DNA of 64,000 nt, taken from positions 248,001 through 312,000 of the forward strand of contig NZ_JHYD01000001.1 of the NCBI RefSeq assembly GCF_000621505.1, read 5' to 3'. The notes beneath the pieces are model-generated. The model was not told where the DNA came from and did no database searches. It saw nothing but the letters and a program-made list of their open reading frames with translations. The translations under genes were made by a program, and so were the position numbers. This DNA is from Ruminiclostridium cellobioparum DSM 1351 = ATCC 15832. GTDB taxonomy: Bacteria > Bacillota > Clostridia > Acetivibrionales > DSM-1351. Shown piece by piece: positions 16,937 to 25,736 of this stretch; positions within the stretch are counted from its first letter, which is position 1; every line of letters starts with the position of its first letter.

Positions 16937-17539
16937 ATGGCAGGTTATATTGATAGAATTCAAGAAAAAGCAGTAGAGACATGGAGCAAGTATATAAGAC
17001 TTGATGGAATTACTCAAAGGCTTACTCCAAAAGAGTTCTATGCTGAAATGCAGTTAGAAAGAAATTGGGTATTGGAAATCATTAAAAGCGGTATCATAAG
17101 CAACTTTACAACAGCAGATTCACTTGAGGGTGGACTTAAAAACTACTTCATTATTAATGATTTAGGCGAAGGAGTTGTATGCGAAAAATGCAGATCGACA
17201 GGTGCAGTAATCTTGTTGATGGATGAAAATTATCTTGATAATTTGGGAAACAAGGTTTTTCGCCCAAGTCTTGAAACCTATTATTTAAAAAGAATTCAGC
17301 CCGAAAGTGACGAATTTGTTAGGATGTTTCCTGTGCCCGTAAATGCCGAGAGTGATTACTGGTACTGTCCCAGATGCAATCAGCTCCATAGATTTGGATA
17401 TACAGAAAATAAAAAAGTAATATATGAACAGAAGGTAATACCAGTGAACATAAATGTTAAAGAGTATCAGGAAAGAAAGGAAAAAGAAATGAAAGCCCTC
17501 TTAAAAGATCCATTTGAGGCTTGGCTTAAAAATTTATAG
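16937..17539 (+). CDS. Hypothetical zinc-ribbon-like protein, 200 aa
   Basis: Two C-x2-C pairs (CEKC at about residue 82 and CPRC at about 144) could bind one zinc. The rest is helical at the N terminus and lysine/glutamate-rich at the C terminus. No enzyme motif is seen. AAAGGA at about 16921 precedes ATG 16937. It begins a run of four unknown plus-strand genes to 18666. Confidence 0.65.
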   Translation: MAGYIDRIQEKAVETWSKYIRLDGITQRLTPKEFYAEMQLERNWVLEIIKSGIISNFTTADSLEGGLKNYFIINDLGEGVVCEKCRSTGAVILLMDENYLDNLGNKVFRPSLETYYLKRIQPESDEFVRMFPVPVNAESDYWYCPRCNQLHRFGYTENKKVIYEQKVIPVNINVKEYQERKEKEMKALLKDPFEAWLKNL

Positions 17540-17625
17540 ACAAGTCTGCTTAAAAGGCCGAGGGTATGTGCGATTAAGATAATTCAGTAGGTAAAAATAT
17601 TTAATGAAAACTGGAGGAGACAAAA

Positions 17626-17919
17626 ATGGTGAAACGGAAAATTGATACTCTAAACGACACAGGGTTTCTGATTGCATGTGAGATAGTACCATATTTATGT
17701 AGGGGCAAAACGGTTGAGCTTATTGCCAATTGCATGGTGGACGGCTACATGGCAACTGAAGCAATTATTCTTTTACCAGAGATATTAGCGAAAATTGAGT
17801 GTGGTATCCATTTCCAAATGTCATCAAAAGATATCACTGCTGATGGTTCACCAAAAGATGGAGACGAACAGATTCGTTATAGAATCAAATTAAAACCAGG
17901 CTGTAAAGCAATCGCGTGA
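17626..17919 (+). CDS. Hypothetical protein, 97 aa
   Basis: GGAGGAG precedes ATG 17626. The product is a small soluble protein with no recognised motif (RKIDTLNDTGFLIACEIVPY). Close spacing to the next gene (14 bases) suggests an operon. Confidence 0.6.
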   Translation: MVKRKIDTLNDTGFLIACEIVPYLCRGKTVELIANCMVDGYMATEAIILLPEILAKIECGIHFQMSSKDITADGSPKDGDEQIRYRIKLKPGCKAIA

Positions 17920-17933
17920 TCGGGAGGTATACG

Positions 17934-18191
17934 ATGACGGAAGAAGAATTATACGATGAAATCGTCCGACTCATCACAACGGGTGAAGTAGAGCGTGTAA
18001 GTATTGTTGGACAGTCAGCGAACGATGCAACTCTTGATCCACTGACGGATGCTGAAGAAATTATAAAGGTAATGGGCTTAAACTCAAATATAATAATTGA
18101 ACAAGATGCAAAAACAAACCAAATTTCTTGGACTGTCCACTCCATCGGGACTGCTACAAAGGGGGGATTAAAGGATGGTAACGAAAACTGA
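17934..18191 (+). CDS. Hypothetical acidic protein, 85 aa
   Basis: GGGAGGT at 17921-17927 precedes ATG 17934. The acidic protein (MTEEELYDEIVRLITTGEVE) has no known domain. Its 3' end overlaps the start of the following gene by 17 bases, which implies translational coupling. Confidence 0.6.
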   Translation: MTEEELYDEIVRLITTGEVERVSIVGQSANDATLDPLTDAEEIIKVMGLNSNIIIEQDAKTNQISWTVHSIGTATKGGLKDGNEN

Positions 18192-18666
18192 TAAAGAAGG
18201 ATTTGTCGATTACGATGAACTGTTTGATAAATTGCTTAACATGAGTATCGAACCTATTTTCCGAACAGCATATGCAGGCTGGAGTTTCAGTGAAAAATCT
18301 GGGGTAGCACTCATGGATCTGCGGACTGGCGAACTGGTCACAAAAAGCGTAAATCTGGGAAAAGAAAGAGAATCTGCTGCTGACCACGAGATTGTTGTTT
18401 ATTACATTCCTGCAGATCAGGATATCATAAATTGGGACAACGTACTGATTCCAAGTGAAATGTTGACTTGGGGATATATAACTCCAGAACAATACACTGA
18501 AATTATGGCTGGCGGTGGAGAAGACATTATCGAAGATGTGAGGCGAAGGTATCTACAGAAAAGAAACAAGACCTTGGAAGAGCTCGCAATTCTGGAATAC
18601 ACTCGCAGTGAAGAACTCGATTGGGTTTTTCTTCATTTTCAACTTCGAGATCGGTACCGAGAATAG
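18175..18666 (+). CDS. Hypothetical protein, 163 aa
   Basis: GGGGGG at 18161-18166 precedes ATG 18175. The middle carries a beta-rich segment (WSFSEKSGVALMDLRTGELV), and the end a helical, charged tail. I recognise no family. It is coupled to the 85-aa gene upstream. Confidence 0.6.
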   Translation: MVTKTDKEGFVDYDELFDKLLNMSIEPIFRTAYAGWSFSEKSGVALMDLRTGELVTKSVNLGKERESAADHEIVVYYIPADQDIINWDNVLIPSEMLTWGYITPEQYTEIMAGGGEDIIEDVRRRYLQKRNKTLEELAILEYTRSEELDWVFLHFQLRDRYRE

Positions 18667-18711
18667 ATGTGGTTACATGACTAAAATTGATTTGGTTGTG
18701 ATAACGAGGGA

Positions 18712-18739
18712 TTGATTATAACCATTTAGATGTTATAAT
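18712..18739 (+). promoter_or_regulatory. Sigma-A-type promoter for a small RNA
   Basis: TTGATT (18712-18717) and TATAAT (18734-18739) are separated by 16 bases, with a start expected near 18746. No open frame with a ribosome site follows before the terminator at 18841-18883. Confidence 0.65.
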
Positions 18740-18745
18740 AATGGT

Positions 18746-18883
18746 ACAAGGTTGAAACTCCATGTCCCAGGGCAATCCCGCTTTCCCTCCAAAGGGCAAA
18801 CCGTGGTTCCCTGACCCAACTGAAAAATAAATGAAGATGAGACCTTGAGATAAGCAATTTCGGCTTATTTCAGGGTCTTTTTT
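18746..18883 (+). ncRNA. Putative structured small RNA, about 138 nt
   Basis: The segment runs from a good promoter to a very strong terminator: GACCTTGAGATAAGC (18841-18855) pairs with 18863-18877, then TTTTTT. The body can fold: AGGTTG near 18748 with CAACT near 18817, GTCCCAGGG (18764-18772) with CCCTGAC (18809-18815), and an inner CCCTCCAAAGGG hairpin. There is no start codon with a ribosome site. It does not match tmRNA, SRP, 6S or RNase P as far as I can judge. It could be an element-encoded regulatory RNA. Confidence 0.55.
18841..18883 (+). terminator. Strong Rho-independent terminator
   Basis: A stem of about 15 bp with a few G-U pairs (18841-18855 with 18863-18877) is followed by six T residues. 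It ends the putative small RNA. Confidence 0.85.
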
Positions 18884-18949
18884 ATTTATCTGAATGGAGT
18901 ATCAAACCCTTGATTCTACTGGTGTTACGGCAGTTTTGATGAGTTGCCT

Positions 18950-19201
18950 GACCCCCGCCTTCCCCAAAAATGTGTGTGCCTCTCGGTTTTGGGGGCCTGT
19001 TTTTGGGAGGGAAAGCGAGTTTGCCTTTTTTGGGTGGATGGAGGGAAGGGGGGAGTGACCCTATACACGCCGAGCGCTGCCGGTGGCAGAAGAAGCGAAG
19101 GCGATTATTGAGCAGCGCAAGGAGCAATGCGACCTGGAGGGAGCAGAGCGACTATGCGGCAAGCCGGGTACATTAAAGAATGCCGAGCGCTGCCGGTGGC
19201 A
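18950..19201 (+). other. GC-rich segment with 20-bp direct repeats (oriT-like or transfer-gene relic)
   Basis: Base composition jumps to GC-rich compared with both sides. GCCGAGCGCTGCCGGTGGCA occurs twice, at 19069-19088 and 19182-19201. CCCCAAAA (18962-18969) and TTTTGGGG (18987-18994) form an inverted repeat next to a C-rich stretch, as at many nick regions. Between the direct repeats one frame encodes an arginine/glutamate-rich run (AIIEQRKEQCDLEGAERLCG) ending at TAG 19204-19206, with no start. It looks like a remnant from a different donor such as a Tn1549-type conjugative element. No intact gene is present. Confidence 0.5.
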
Positions 19202-19264
19202 TTAGTGTTTTTTGCTTATTAGCAAAAAGGGTTTTATGATTTTAAATTTCAGATGATTATATAT

Positions 19265-19316
19265 AACCGTGTCAGATATTCACCGATTTTAAGGTATATC
19301 TAAGACGGTTTTTTTA
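19265..19316 (+). terminator. Terminator-like hairpin (AACCGT...ACGGTT)
   Basis: AACCGT and ACGGTT arms, with inner AGATAT/ATATCT pairing, are followed by a run of T. A near copy occurs at 22974-23006. It may mark the resumption of ordinary chromosome after the island. The rest of 19319-19469 is A+T-rich with no gene. Confidence 0.6.
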
Positions 19317-19469
19317 TTATTTCTCAAGCCAAGTTAGAGCATTTTACTCCATGCATTTCATTTTTAGAGAGAGCAGGAAAATATAGACTTTAATTACAAA
19401 TTAATATAATATTATACAGTAAAATACATATGTTTATAGACGGAAAAAAGATTAAGGGAGTGAGTTCTT

Positions 19470-20270
19470 ATGGCATGTATTCAAACAAAGAAAAAAAGCA
19501 TTATCCAAAAGCCTGTTTCTTACCTGTGTACAGGGCTAATCTTAATAGTTGCAGGATATATAACGTTTAATTATTCATACTCAATTGTAAATGCTTTAAA
19601 AACATTTTTCAGAGGAGCGGTTACGGTACTAAAGGATTTCATTAATCCTTTAAGTGGGATTAACATTCCTTTGAATGTTCCTACAATGATAACTGCTGTT
19701 TTGTTAGCATTAAGCGCATGGTTTATCGTAAAAGGAATCAAGAGTATCATACATAACTATAAAGATTCTGATGTTATAAGGTTTTTGTCAAAACTCCCCA
19801 GCGATTATTATTTATTTAATGATGTTAAAATTGAAAACAACTCAATTGACCACATCGTGGTTTGTCCCAAAGGCATATTTACTATAGATACAAAGAATTG
19901 GAAGGCTTCTGCTCAAAAGAATCTAAAGTATAATAAGCAGTATAATATGATAAAGCAAGGAATATTGAATTCTAAACTTTTAAATGATTTTCTACAGAAG
20001 AACCAAGCGGGAAACTATTTTGTTAATACAATTGTTGTATTTGCTGACTGGGATGAGAAACTGAAAGAACATTTCTCTGATATACCGGTATTACAGCCAG
20101 AACAATTGACCCAACATATTACCAGTTTCCCGGATAAGTATTCTTTCGATGAATGCAAAAAAATTGCAGGTGCACTGAAAATTAATCTATTTCCACAGGT
20201 AAGTCCTGCAGAAGAAAAAAGTCAGAATAAAGAAGATACTTCAAAGAAGAAATCTGCTCAAAAGGTATAA
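19470..20270 (+). CDS. NERD-domain membrane protein, 266 aa
   Basis: Two N-terminal hydrophobic segments (about residues 15-35 and 65-88) are followed by a NERD-like domain (about 110-230). It shows SIDHIVVCPKGIFTIDTKNW, the usual D ... G-x-x-x-x-x-x-K core of nuclease-related domains. A lysine-rich tail ends the protein. NERD proteins are linked to DNA processing but mostly uncharacterised. AAGGGAG lies just upstream of the ATG. Confidence 0.75.
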   Translation: MACIQTKKKSIIQKPVSYLCTGLILIVAGYITFNYSYSIVNALKTFFRGAVTVLKDFINPLSGINIPLNVPTMITAVLLALSAWFIVKGIKSIIHNYKDSDVIRFLSKLPSDYYLFNDVKIENNSIDHIVVCPKGIFTIDTKNWKASAQKNLKYNKQYNMIKQGILNSKLLNDFLQKNQAGNYFVNTIVVFADWDEKLKEHFSDIPVLQPEQLTQHITSFPDKYSFDECKKIAGALKINLFPQVSPAEEKSQNKEDTSKKKSAQKV

Positions 20271-21267
20271 AGGATTAAACATCTGGAGGTAATTCAGATG
20301 GTAATATCAAAGTTAGTTAAAGTATTTTTTTAGAAGTTTATATGGCTTGATGGCTATAGTATAATTGGGTAGTATATAGTTATGAATAAATTTGTATGTG
20401 AAGTGAAAATTTCAACTAACCAAGGATGAATCAGCCCAACATTTTGCATGCAGGGTTTAGAGTTAAGCATATCTTGACGATGTAATTTACACGATGCTGA
20501 ATTTTGGATATCATGCTGTCTATGGACCAGCAAGTTATTAAAAATAAAAGTCTGCTTATTGATTACTATTGTAGAAAGTATTACATCAAAACGTATCAAT
20601 ATTCAACAAGACGTAACTTTTTAAAATATTTTTATAAAACTGACAACATTTTACATGAAAATCTATTTACAATATTATACATAAATGGTATTATTAATTT
20701 GAGGAGGAATTTACAATAATTTACATTTGGGAGGTGGAAAAGAAATATACCGATAGTATTTTTCTTATGAAAATTTTCCTTACATATTATCTTATTAAGT
20801 CATTCTTGTTCACAACTAAGTAATTATCAGCAATGTGTTTTCCTTCGAAAAATTTTTCATAACTCAATCAAAAAGTATTTTACTAATTTCCAGTAACAGA
20901 AGAAATTCTATTTCAATATGAATCCAATTAATAAATCTATTAAAAAAGCGGAGCTTTTATAGGCTCAGGCAACTATGCAATAATTTTATGTAAATATTTA
21001 TTGCAGGTATATTTAGTTTACCATTTTTACCGGTTTCCTTCTATTTTGAATTTCAATTTTATGTTTTCAAGTGAGAATATTTTCTCAGTAAGGAGGTGAC
21101 AGTCAGATGTTAACGGTATACGACACAGGATAAGTAATGTCCGGAAAAGTGAAGCAGCCGTCAAAAACATGAAAGGGAGTGGTTGCTAAAAAAATATTTA
21201 AAAAATATCAAATAGTACACAGACAGGTATTGACAAGTAAAATTAAAAATTTTAGGAGGGTTATAGT
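20271..21267. other. Long A+T-rich intergenic region with short leader-like ORF
   Basis: No long gene is supported. At 21091-21099 a near-perfect Shine-Dalgarno AGGAGGTGA precedes ATG 21107, but the frame closes after eight codons (MLTVYDTG). The same phase continues VMSGKVKQPSKT to another stop at about 21170, and a shifted frame ends MKGSGC. This may be a decayed small-peptide gene or a leader for the xylanase. Xylanase regulation signals beyond this are not clear. Confidence 0.35.
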
Positions 21268-21906
21268 ATGATTAAATTAAATAAGAAGGCTTTGGCATTA
21301 TTTTTTGCCATTACAATGAGTTTTACATGCGTATTTGCAGGAACTGCATATGCTGCTACAGATTACTGGCAAAATTGGACGGATGGGGGCGGAACAGTAA
21401 ACGCTACCAATGGATCGGGCGGCAATTATAGTGTTTCGTGGACAAATTGCGGAAATTTTGTTGTTGGTAAAGGCTGGAACACCGGATCGGCATCCAGAGT
21501 GGCAAACTACAATGCCGGCGCTTTTTCGCCTTCAGGCAATGGATATCTGACTCTCTATGGATGGACGAGAAATTCACTCATAGAATATTATGTTGTTGAT
21601 TCCTGGGGCACTTATAGACCTACCGGTACGCATAAAGGCACAGTGTCCAGTGATGGAGGTACTTATGACATATATACAAGTATGCGTTACAACGCACCAT
21701 CCATCGATGGTACTCAAACTTTCCAGCAGTTCTGGAGTGTCAGACAATCCAAGAGAGCAACCGGAAGCAATGTTCAAATCAATTTTGCCAACCATGTCAA
21801 TGCATGGAGGAGTAAGGGAATGAATCTTGGAAACAGTTGGTCCTACCAGGCATTATGCGTAGAGGGATATCAGAGCAGCGGCTACGCCAACGTAACTGTA
21901 TGGTAA
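21268..21906 (+). CDS. Secreted GH11 endo-1,4-beta-xylanase, 212 aa
   Basis: A signal peptide (residues 1-29, cut near AYA-A) is followed by a single GH11 jelly-roll domain. The catalytic pair is E106 in [10 protein letters not shown] (nucleophile) and E199 in [10 protein letters not shown] (acid/base), with the thumb loop around [15 protein letters not shown]. No dockerin or carbohydrate-binding module follows, so it is a free enzyme and not a cellulosome subunit. It hydrolyses xylan backbones outside the cell. AGGAGGG lies about 10 bases before ATG 21268. Confidence 0.95.
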   Translation: MIKLNKKALALFFAITMSFTCVFAGTAYAATDYWQNWTDGGGTVNATNGSGGNYSVSWTNCGNFVVGKGWNTGSASRVANYNAGAFSPSGNGYLTLYGWTRNSLIEYYVVDSWGTYRPTGTHKGTVSSDGGTYDIYTSMRYNAPSIDGTQTFQQFWSVRQSKRATGSNVQINFANHVNAWRSKGMNLGNSWSYQALCVEGYQSSGYANVTVW

Positions 21907-21989
21907 CAGCCTGCCTTTTGAGCAGGTCTGCTTATGGAAACCTGGTGTTTCCGGAGTATTTGGAATTATTTTAAACATTATTTTGCTAA

Positions 21990-22016
21990 GGCCTGCCGGT
22001 TTCACAGCCGGCGGCC
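21990..22016 (+). other. GC-rich hairpin after the xylanase gene
   Basis: GGCCTGCCGG (21990-21999) pairs with 22007-22016 through a short loop. It has no T-run and may be a weak terminator or 3' stabiliser of the xylanase mRNA. Confidence 0.5.
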
Positions 22017-22085
22017 TCATATTAAAAAGCATTGGAAGTACGTTACGGTCTACAATACTTCCTGTCAGGTTAAAGGAGAGATATC

Positions 22086-22943
22086 ATGAGAAAACTATTT
22101 ATTTTCCTTTTATTAACCATAATGATTGTTATCAGCGCCTGTTCGCAAGAAAAGACGGACAGCTTTGTATTAGTCAAGGGCGGGACTTTCATAAACACGA
22201 AGTCCAATTACTATAAAAAAAGCGTATCAATACCAGACTTTTATATGGGCAAATATGAGGTATCTCAAAAAGAATGGACTGAGGTAATGGGAAGTAATCC
22301 GTCACAATTCAGGGATAATGATTTGCCGGTAGAAACGGTGAGCTGGTATGACTGTGTGGAATACTGCAATAAAAGAAGTGTTAAAGAGGGCTTGCAGCCG
22401 TACTACAATATAGATAAGAATAAATTGGATCAGGATAATAAGAGTGAAAACGATGATATAAAATGGACGGTGACTACAAATCCGGAGGCCAATGGTTACC
22501 GGCTGCCCACCGAGGCTGAGTGGGAATATGCCGCAAGCGGGGGTCAGTTGAGCGGGAGCTGTACCTACAGTGGAAGCAACAATGAAGAAGATGTGGCATG
22601 GTATTGGAGAAATGCAGGCAATAAACGCCTTTCAGGGGATTGGAGCTGGCCTGCGATAGAAAACAACAAAAACAGGACAAAAACTGTCGGCGCCAAGAAA
22701 GCCAATGAGTTAGGACTTTACGATATGTCTGGCAATGTAAGGGAATGGTGCTGGGATTGGTATGGGGACCCGGACAGCAACAGTGGTTCTCAGCGGGTCT
22801 GGAAGGGCGGCGGTTGGCTCGGGGACGTCAAATGCTGCGAATCGTCTTACAGGGGAAAGTTCGAGGCCAATGGAAAAGGCGCCGATCAAGGTTTTCGCGT
22901 GTGCCGCGGGGGGCTTGAGGCAGCAGGAGATTCTGGAGAATAG
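22086..22943 (+). CDS. FGE-sulfatase (SUMF1)-domain lipoprotein, 285 aa
   Basis: A lipoprotein signal with lipobox ISAC (Cys19) is followed by a full formylglycine-generating-enzyme-type domain. It shows FVLVKGGTF at the start, MGKYEVSQKEW, NGYRLPTEAEWEYAA, GLYDMSGNVREWCWDW and DQGFRVCRGG. The catalytic Cys pair of true FGE enzymes is not evident, so it is more likely a substrate- or sugar-binding relative at the cell surface. It follows the xylanase gene and ends with its own terminator. Confidence 0.85.
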   Translation: MRKLFIFLLLTIMIVISACSQEKTDSFVLVKGGTFINTKSNYYKKSVSIPDFYMGKYEVSQKEWTEVMGSNPSQFRDNDLPVETVSWYDCVEYCNKRSVKEGLQPYYNIDKNKLDQDNKSENDDIKWTVTTNPEANGYRLPTEAEWEYAASGGQLSGSCTYSGSNNEEDVAWYWRNAGNKRLSGDWSWPAIENNKNRTKTVGAKKANELGLYDMSGNVREWCWDWYGDPDSNSGSQRVWKGGGWLGDVKCCESSYRGKFEANGKGADQGFRVCRGGLEAAGDSGE

Positions 22944-22973
22944 GAAAATAAAGTTTACAACAGATATATAAAT

Positions 22974-23006
22974 AACCGTGTTAGATATTTCTAAGACGGT
23001 TTTATT
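22974..23006 (+). terminator. Rho-independent terminator
   Basis: AACCGTGTTAGA (22974-22985) pairs with TCTAAGACGGTT (22990-23001) with one mismatch, followed by T residues. The sequence closely resembles the hairpin at 19265-19316. Confidence 0.75.
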
Positions 23007-23164
23007 ATTGCCTTTTTACGATGTTTTTCCGGATTATTGGAGATATTAAGTATTCAAAAACCGAAGCATAATTGGCAGTTATTCCTAAAAAAACTTCCAA
23101 AAAGGGAAGGGCATTGATATAATATTCATGTTGTACCAAAATATCCGGTCCGGAGGAAGATGAA

Positions 23165-24058
23165 TTGAAGAAAAGTAAAAGACTTTTAGCACTTATTGTT
23201 GTATTTTGTTTTGCAATAAGCTGTTTTTCACCCATTCATTCGTATGCTCAGACAAATACGGTTACTTCAGACAAGACAGCTGCAACAGGCCAGACTGCAA
23301 ATCCGCAAAATACACAAGATACAAAAAATGATAAAGACACCAAAAATGAAAACAATACAAAAGAATCAAACAATGCAAAAGAATTAAAAGATACCAAAGA
23401 TACCAAAGATACCAAAGATACGAAAGATACAGTAGTTACACAGGATGCAGAAGATAAAAAAACTGCAGAAAACGGAGAAGATATTAACAAAGCTGATGAT
23501 AAATCCGGAATAAAAGGAGCAGAAAATCCAGCCGATCCCGGCCCGGAAGTGGAGACTGCCGCACCTCCTGATGCAGAAGCGAAAGACAAGAATGAAGATG
23601 AAGAGGATTTATGGTTTAGGAAGCAGAATCCAATGAAAAAGGAGCATCAACAGCTGCTCTGGGATTATTGCAAAAAAAGAAAAGTAGACTATATAGATAT
23701 GCTTGCACTGATTTATACAGAGAGCAATTTCGATGAGAAGTGTTCTACAGGCAAGTATTACGGCTATTTTCAGATCAGCCGGGGGAATTGTGCAAATCTT
23801 GCGGCAGAGCTGAAAACAAAAAACAAACCTCTTGACGGTGCTGTAAATATAAACTGGGGTACGGCCATGTACAGCTGGATACTGGCGGACAAGCGAGTCA
23901 AGGATGCTGCCGACGACAAGAAACGTGACGTGGCGCTGTCCATATACCAGAGGGGACCCGGGGGGTACGACAAATACGGCATCAGTACAAGTTTTCTTAA
24001 GATATATTACAAAAAAAGGAATAAAGTTCTGGAATGGTATGAAGAAAAAAATAAATAA
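23165..24058 (+). CDS. Secreted lytic-transglycosylase-like protein with repeat linker, 297 aa
   Basis: A signal peptide (1-29) is followed by a low-complexity N/K/D/T-rich linker to about residue 150, including four or more consecutive K-D-T units. The C-terminal lysozyme-like domain (about 155-297) has the YTESNFDEKCS segment with the likely catalytic Glu, and YGYFQISRGNC. It probably cleaves peptidoglycan outside the membrane. The start is TTG 23165, supported by GGAGGAAGA at 23152-23160. Confidence 0.75.
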   Translation: MKKSKRLLALIVVFCFAISCFSPIHSYAQTNTVTSDKTAATGQTANPQNTQDTKNDKDTKNENNTKESNNAKELKDTKDTKDTKDTKDTVVTQDAEDKKTAENGEDINKADDKSGIKGAENPADPGPEVETAAPPDAEAKDKNEDEEDLWFRKQNPMKKEHQQLLWDYCKKRKVDYIDMLALIYTESNFDEKCSTGKYYGYFQISRGNCANLAAELKTKNKPLDGAVNINWGTAMYSWILADKRVKDAADDKKRDVALSIYQRGPGGYDKYGISTSFLKIYYKKRNKVLEWYEEKNK

Positions 24059-24070
24059 AGGTTATACAGG

Positions 24071-24817
24071 ATGGAAATACAGATATATTTGTTTTTAGCA
24101 GTATCAGGAGCATATTTGATTAAAAGCCTGACAGGTTTTGGCAACACACTGATAATTAATTCACTTCTGTCAATAGTCAAAGAAAACAGGTTTATAACCC
24201 CTGTAGATCTGCTGTTGGGTCTGCCTGCGAACATATACATGGCGTGGAAGGATAGAAAAGCCATAGATGTAAAAATTGTTGCGCCTTTGTCAATAATGGT
24301 GCTTGCAGGGAATATTCCAGGCATATTACTGCTCAATATGGGCGGGGATAAGCAGTTAAAAACCATTTTGGGGGTAGTGCTTGTTTTACTGGCAATTGAA
24401 ATGTATGTCAGAAAGCCTCAGCTGTCTGAAGCACAGGGAAGCAAAGCCAACGGTTCCGCTATTTACATGGTTGGAATTATTTCAGGCGTTTTAATGGGGC
24501 TGTTTGGTATCGGTGCGCTTCTGGCTGCCTTCATTGGAAGACAGACCGGCGGCAGGAGTAATTACAGGGGTAATTTATGCTTTGTATTCGTAATTGACAA
24601 TCTGTTCAGGCTTGTGATGTACTGTATCAACGGTCTGATTAACCTTAAGATTCTGGCTGTAAGCTTAAGTTTATTGCCTGCGGTGGCAATCGGAATGTTT
24701 TTTGGAAGGAAGATAGATTCAAAAATAAGCGATAAGGCTGTAAAAAATGCTGTTATTGCCCTATTATTTATCTCAGGTATAGTTTATATTGTAAAAAACC
24801 GGTTTGGGATACTATAA
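24071..24817 (+). CDS. TSUP (TauE/SafE) family membrane transporter, 248 aa
   Basis: Seven or eight hydrophobic segments and the repeated motif GFGNTLI / GIISGVLMGLFGIGALLAAF match the TSUP family of sulfite/organosulfonate exporters. The substrate here is unknown. It lies 12 bases after the transglycosylase gene and may be cotranscribed. Confidence 0.8.
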   Translation: MEIQIYLFLAVSGAYLIKSLTGFGNTLIINSLLSIVKENRFITPVDLLLGLPANIYMAWKDRKAIDVKIVAPLSIMVLAGNIPGILLLNMGGDKQLKTILGVVLVLLAIEMYVRKPQLSEAQGSKANGSAIYMVGIISGVLMGLFGIGALLAAFIGRQTGGRSNYRGNLCFVFVIDNLFRLVMYCINGLINLKILAVSLSLLPAVAIGMFFGRKIDSKISDKAVKNAVIALLFISGIVYIVKNRFGIL

Positions 24818-24918
24818 CCACACAATACACGTATATTGTATATAGGGGTTTATGATACGACAGCCAATAATGGCCGGGGATAATGGTTAAATGTTTATGG
24901 TCTGATCATTGAAATGGA

Positions 24919-25728
24919 ATGGAACGGAGCAGTGAGGTTGTGAAAATATTGCTATTGAACAGCAGTTACAGGAAAGAGGGCAATACGGCAAGAGTGCTGG
25001 AATGCATAAAAGAGGAAATACTTCTGACAGCAGGGCGGCAGGGTTTAAGTGCTGAGTTTGAAACTGTGTCCCTGGCGCATGCGGATATACAAATTTGCCG
25101 GGGCTGCCGCAGGTGCTTTGACAGGGGAGAAAAGAGCTGTCCTTTAAAGGATGAGGTTCCGGGAATAAAAGAGAGGCTGGATAGTGCTGACGGTGTTGTT
25201 CTGGCAAGTCCTGTTTATGTGGAGGATGTCAATGGTATTATGAAAAACTGGATTGACAGGATGGCTTTTAACAACCACCGTCCCGCATTTAGCGGGAAAC
25301 CGGCCATAATTCTGACAACTTCGGGCACATATTCCTCAAAGCACGCTCTTAAAACCATGGAAACGGCTTTTAATGCCTGGGGAGGCATATCTGTGGGAAA
25401 AGACAGGTTTAGAACGGGAGCTTTCACAGGTAAAGAAGATATAAAAATTAAGAACCTCAAGAAGATCAAAAAGCTGTCTGCCAGGCTGTACAATGCAATT
25501 ACACACAAAACTGAGAGGTATCCGTCGGTTTATTCTCTGATTTACTTCAAGGTACAGCAGAAATACTGGCAGAAAACCAAAGACACCCGGACATTTGACT
25601 ATACCTACTGGAAGGAAAAAGGCTGGCTGAACAACGACTGCAGCTATTATACCCGGAACTCTGCGGGGTGGATCAAGATAAAATTTGCACGGCTGTTAGG
25701 CAGTATTATTTCAGTATTGTTTACCTGA
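24919..25728 (+). CDS. Flavodoxin-like NAD(P)H-dependent FMN reductase with Cys-rich insert, 269 aa
   Basis: The N-terminal flavodoxin fold has LLLNSSYRKEGNTARVLECI (FMN phosphate loop), followed by CRGCRRCF...KSC and DGVVLASPVYVEDVNGIMKN, as in the iron-sulfur flavoprotein / NAD(P)H oxidoreductase family. The Cys set may bind a 4Fe-4S cluster. The C-terminal 90 residues are unusual and basic. The start is uncertain: ATG 24919 is weakly supported and GTG 24940 is possible. Confidence 0.75.
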   Translation: MERSSEVVKILLLNSSYRKEGNTARVLECIKEEILLTAGRQGLSAEFETVSLAHADIQICRGCRRCFDRGEKSCPLKDEVPGIKERLDSADGVVLASPVYVEDVNGIMKNWIDRMAFNNHRPAFSGKPAIILTTSGTYSSKHALKTMETAFNAWGGISVGKDRFRTGAFTGKEDIKIKNLKKIKKLSARLYNAITHKTERYPSVYSLIYFKVQQKYWQKTKDTRTFDYTYWKEKGWLNNDCSYYTRNSAGWIKIKFARLLGSIISVLFT

Positions 25729-25736
25729 ATTATTTA

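Noticed and set aside
20504-20719. 71-codon plus-strand frame upstream of the xylanase
   Set aside because: A+T-driven composition, no ribosome site and no protein-like pattern.
23405-23431. Possible CRISPR-like repetition
   Set aside because: The repeats are contiguous 9-bp coding units without spacers.
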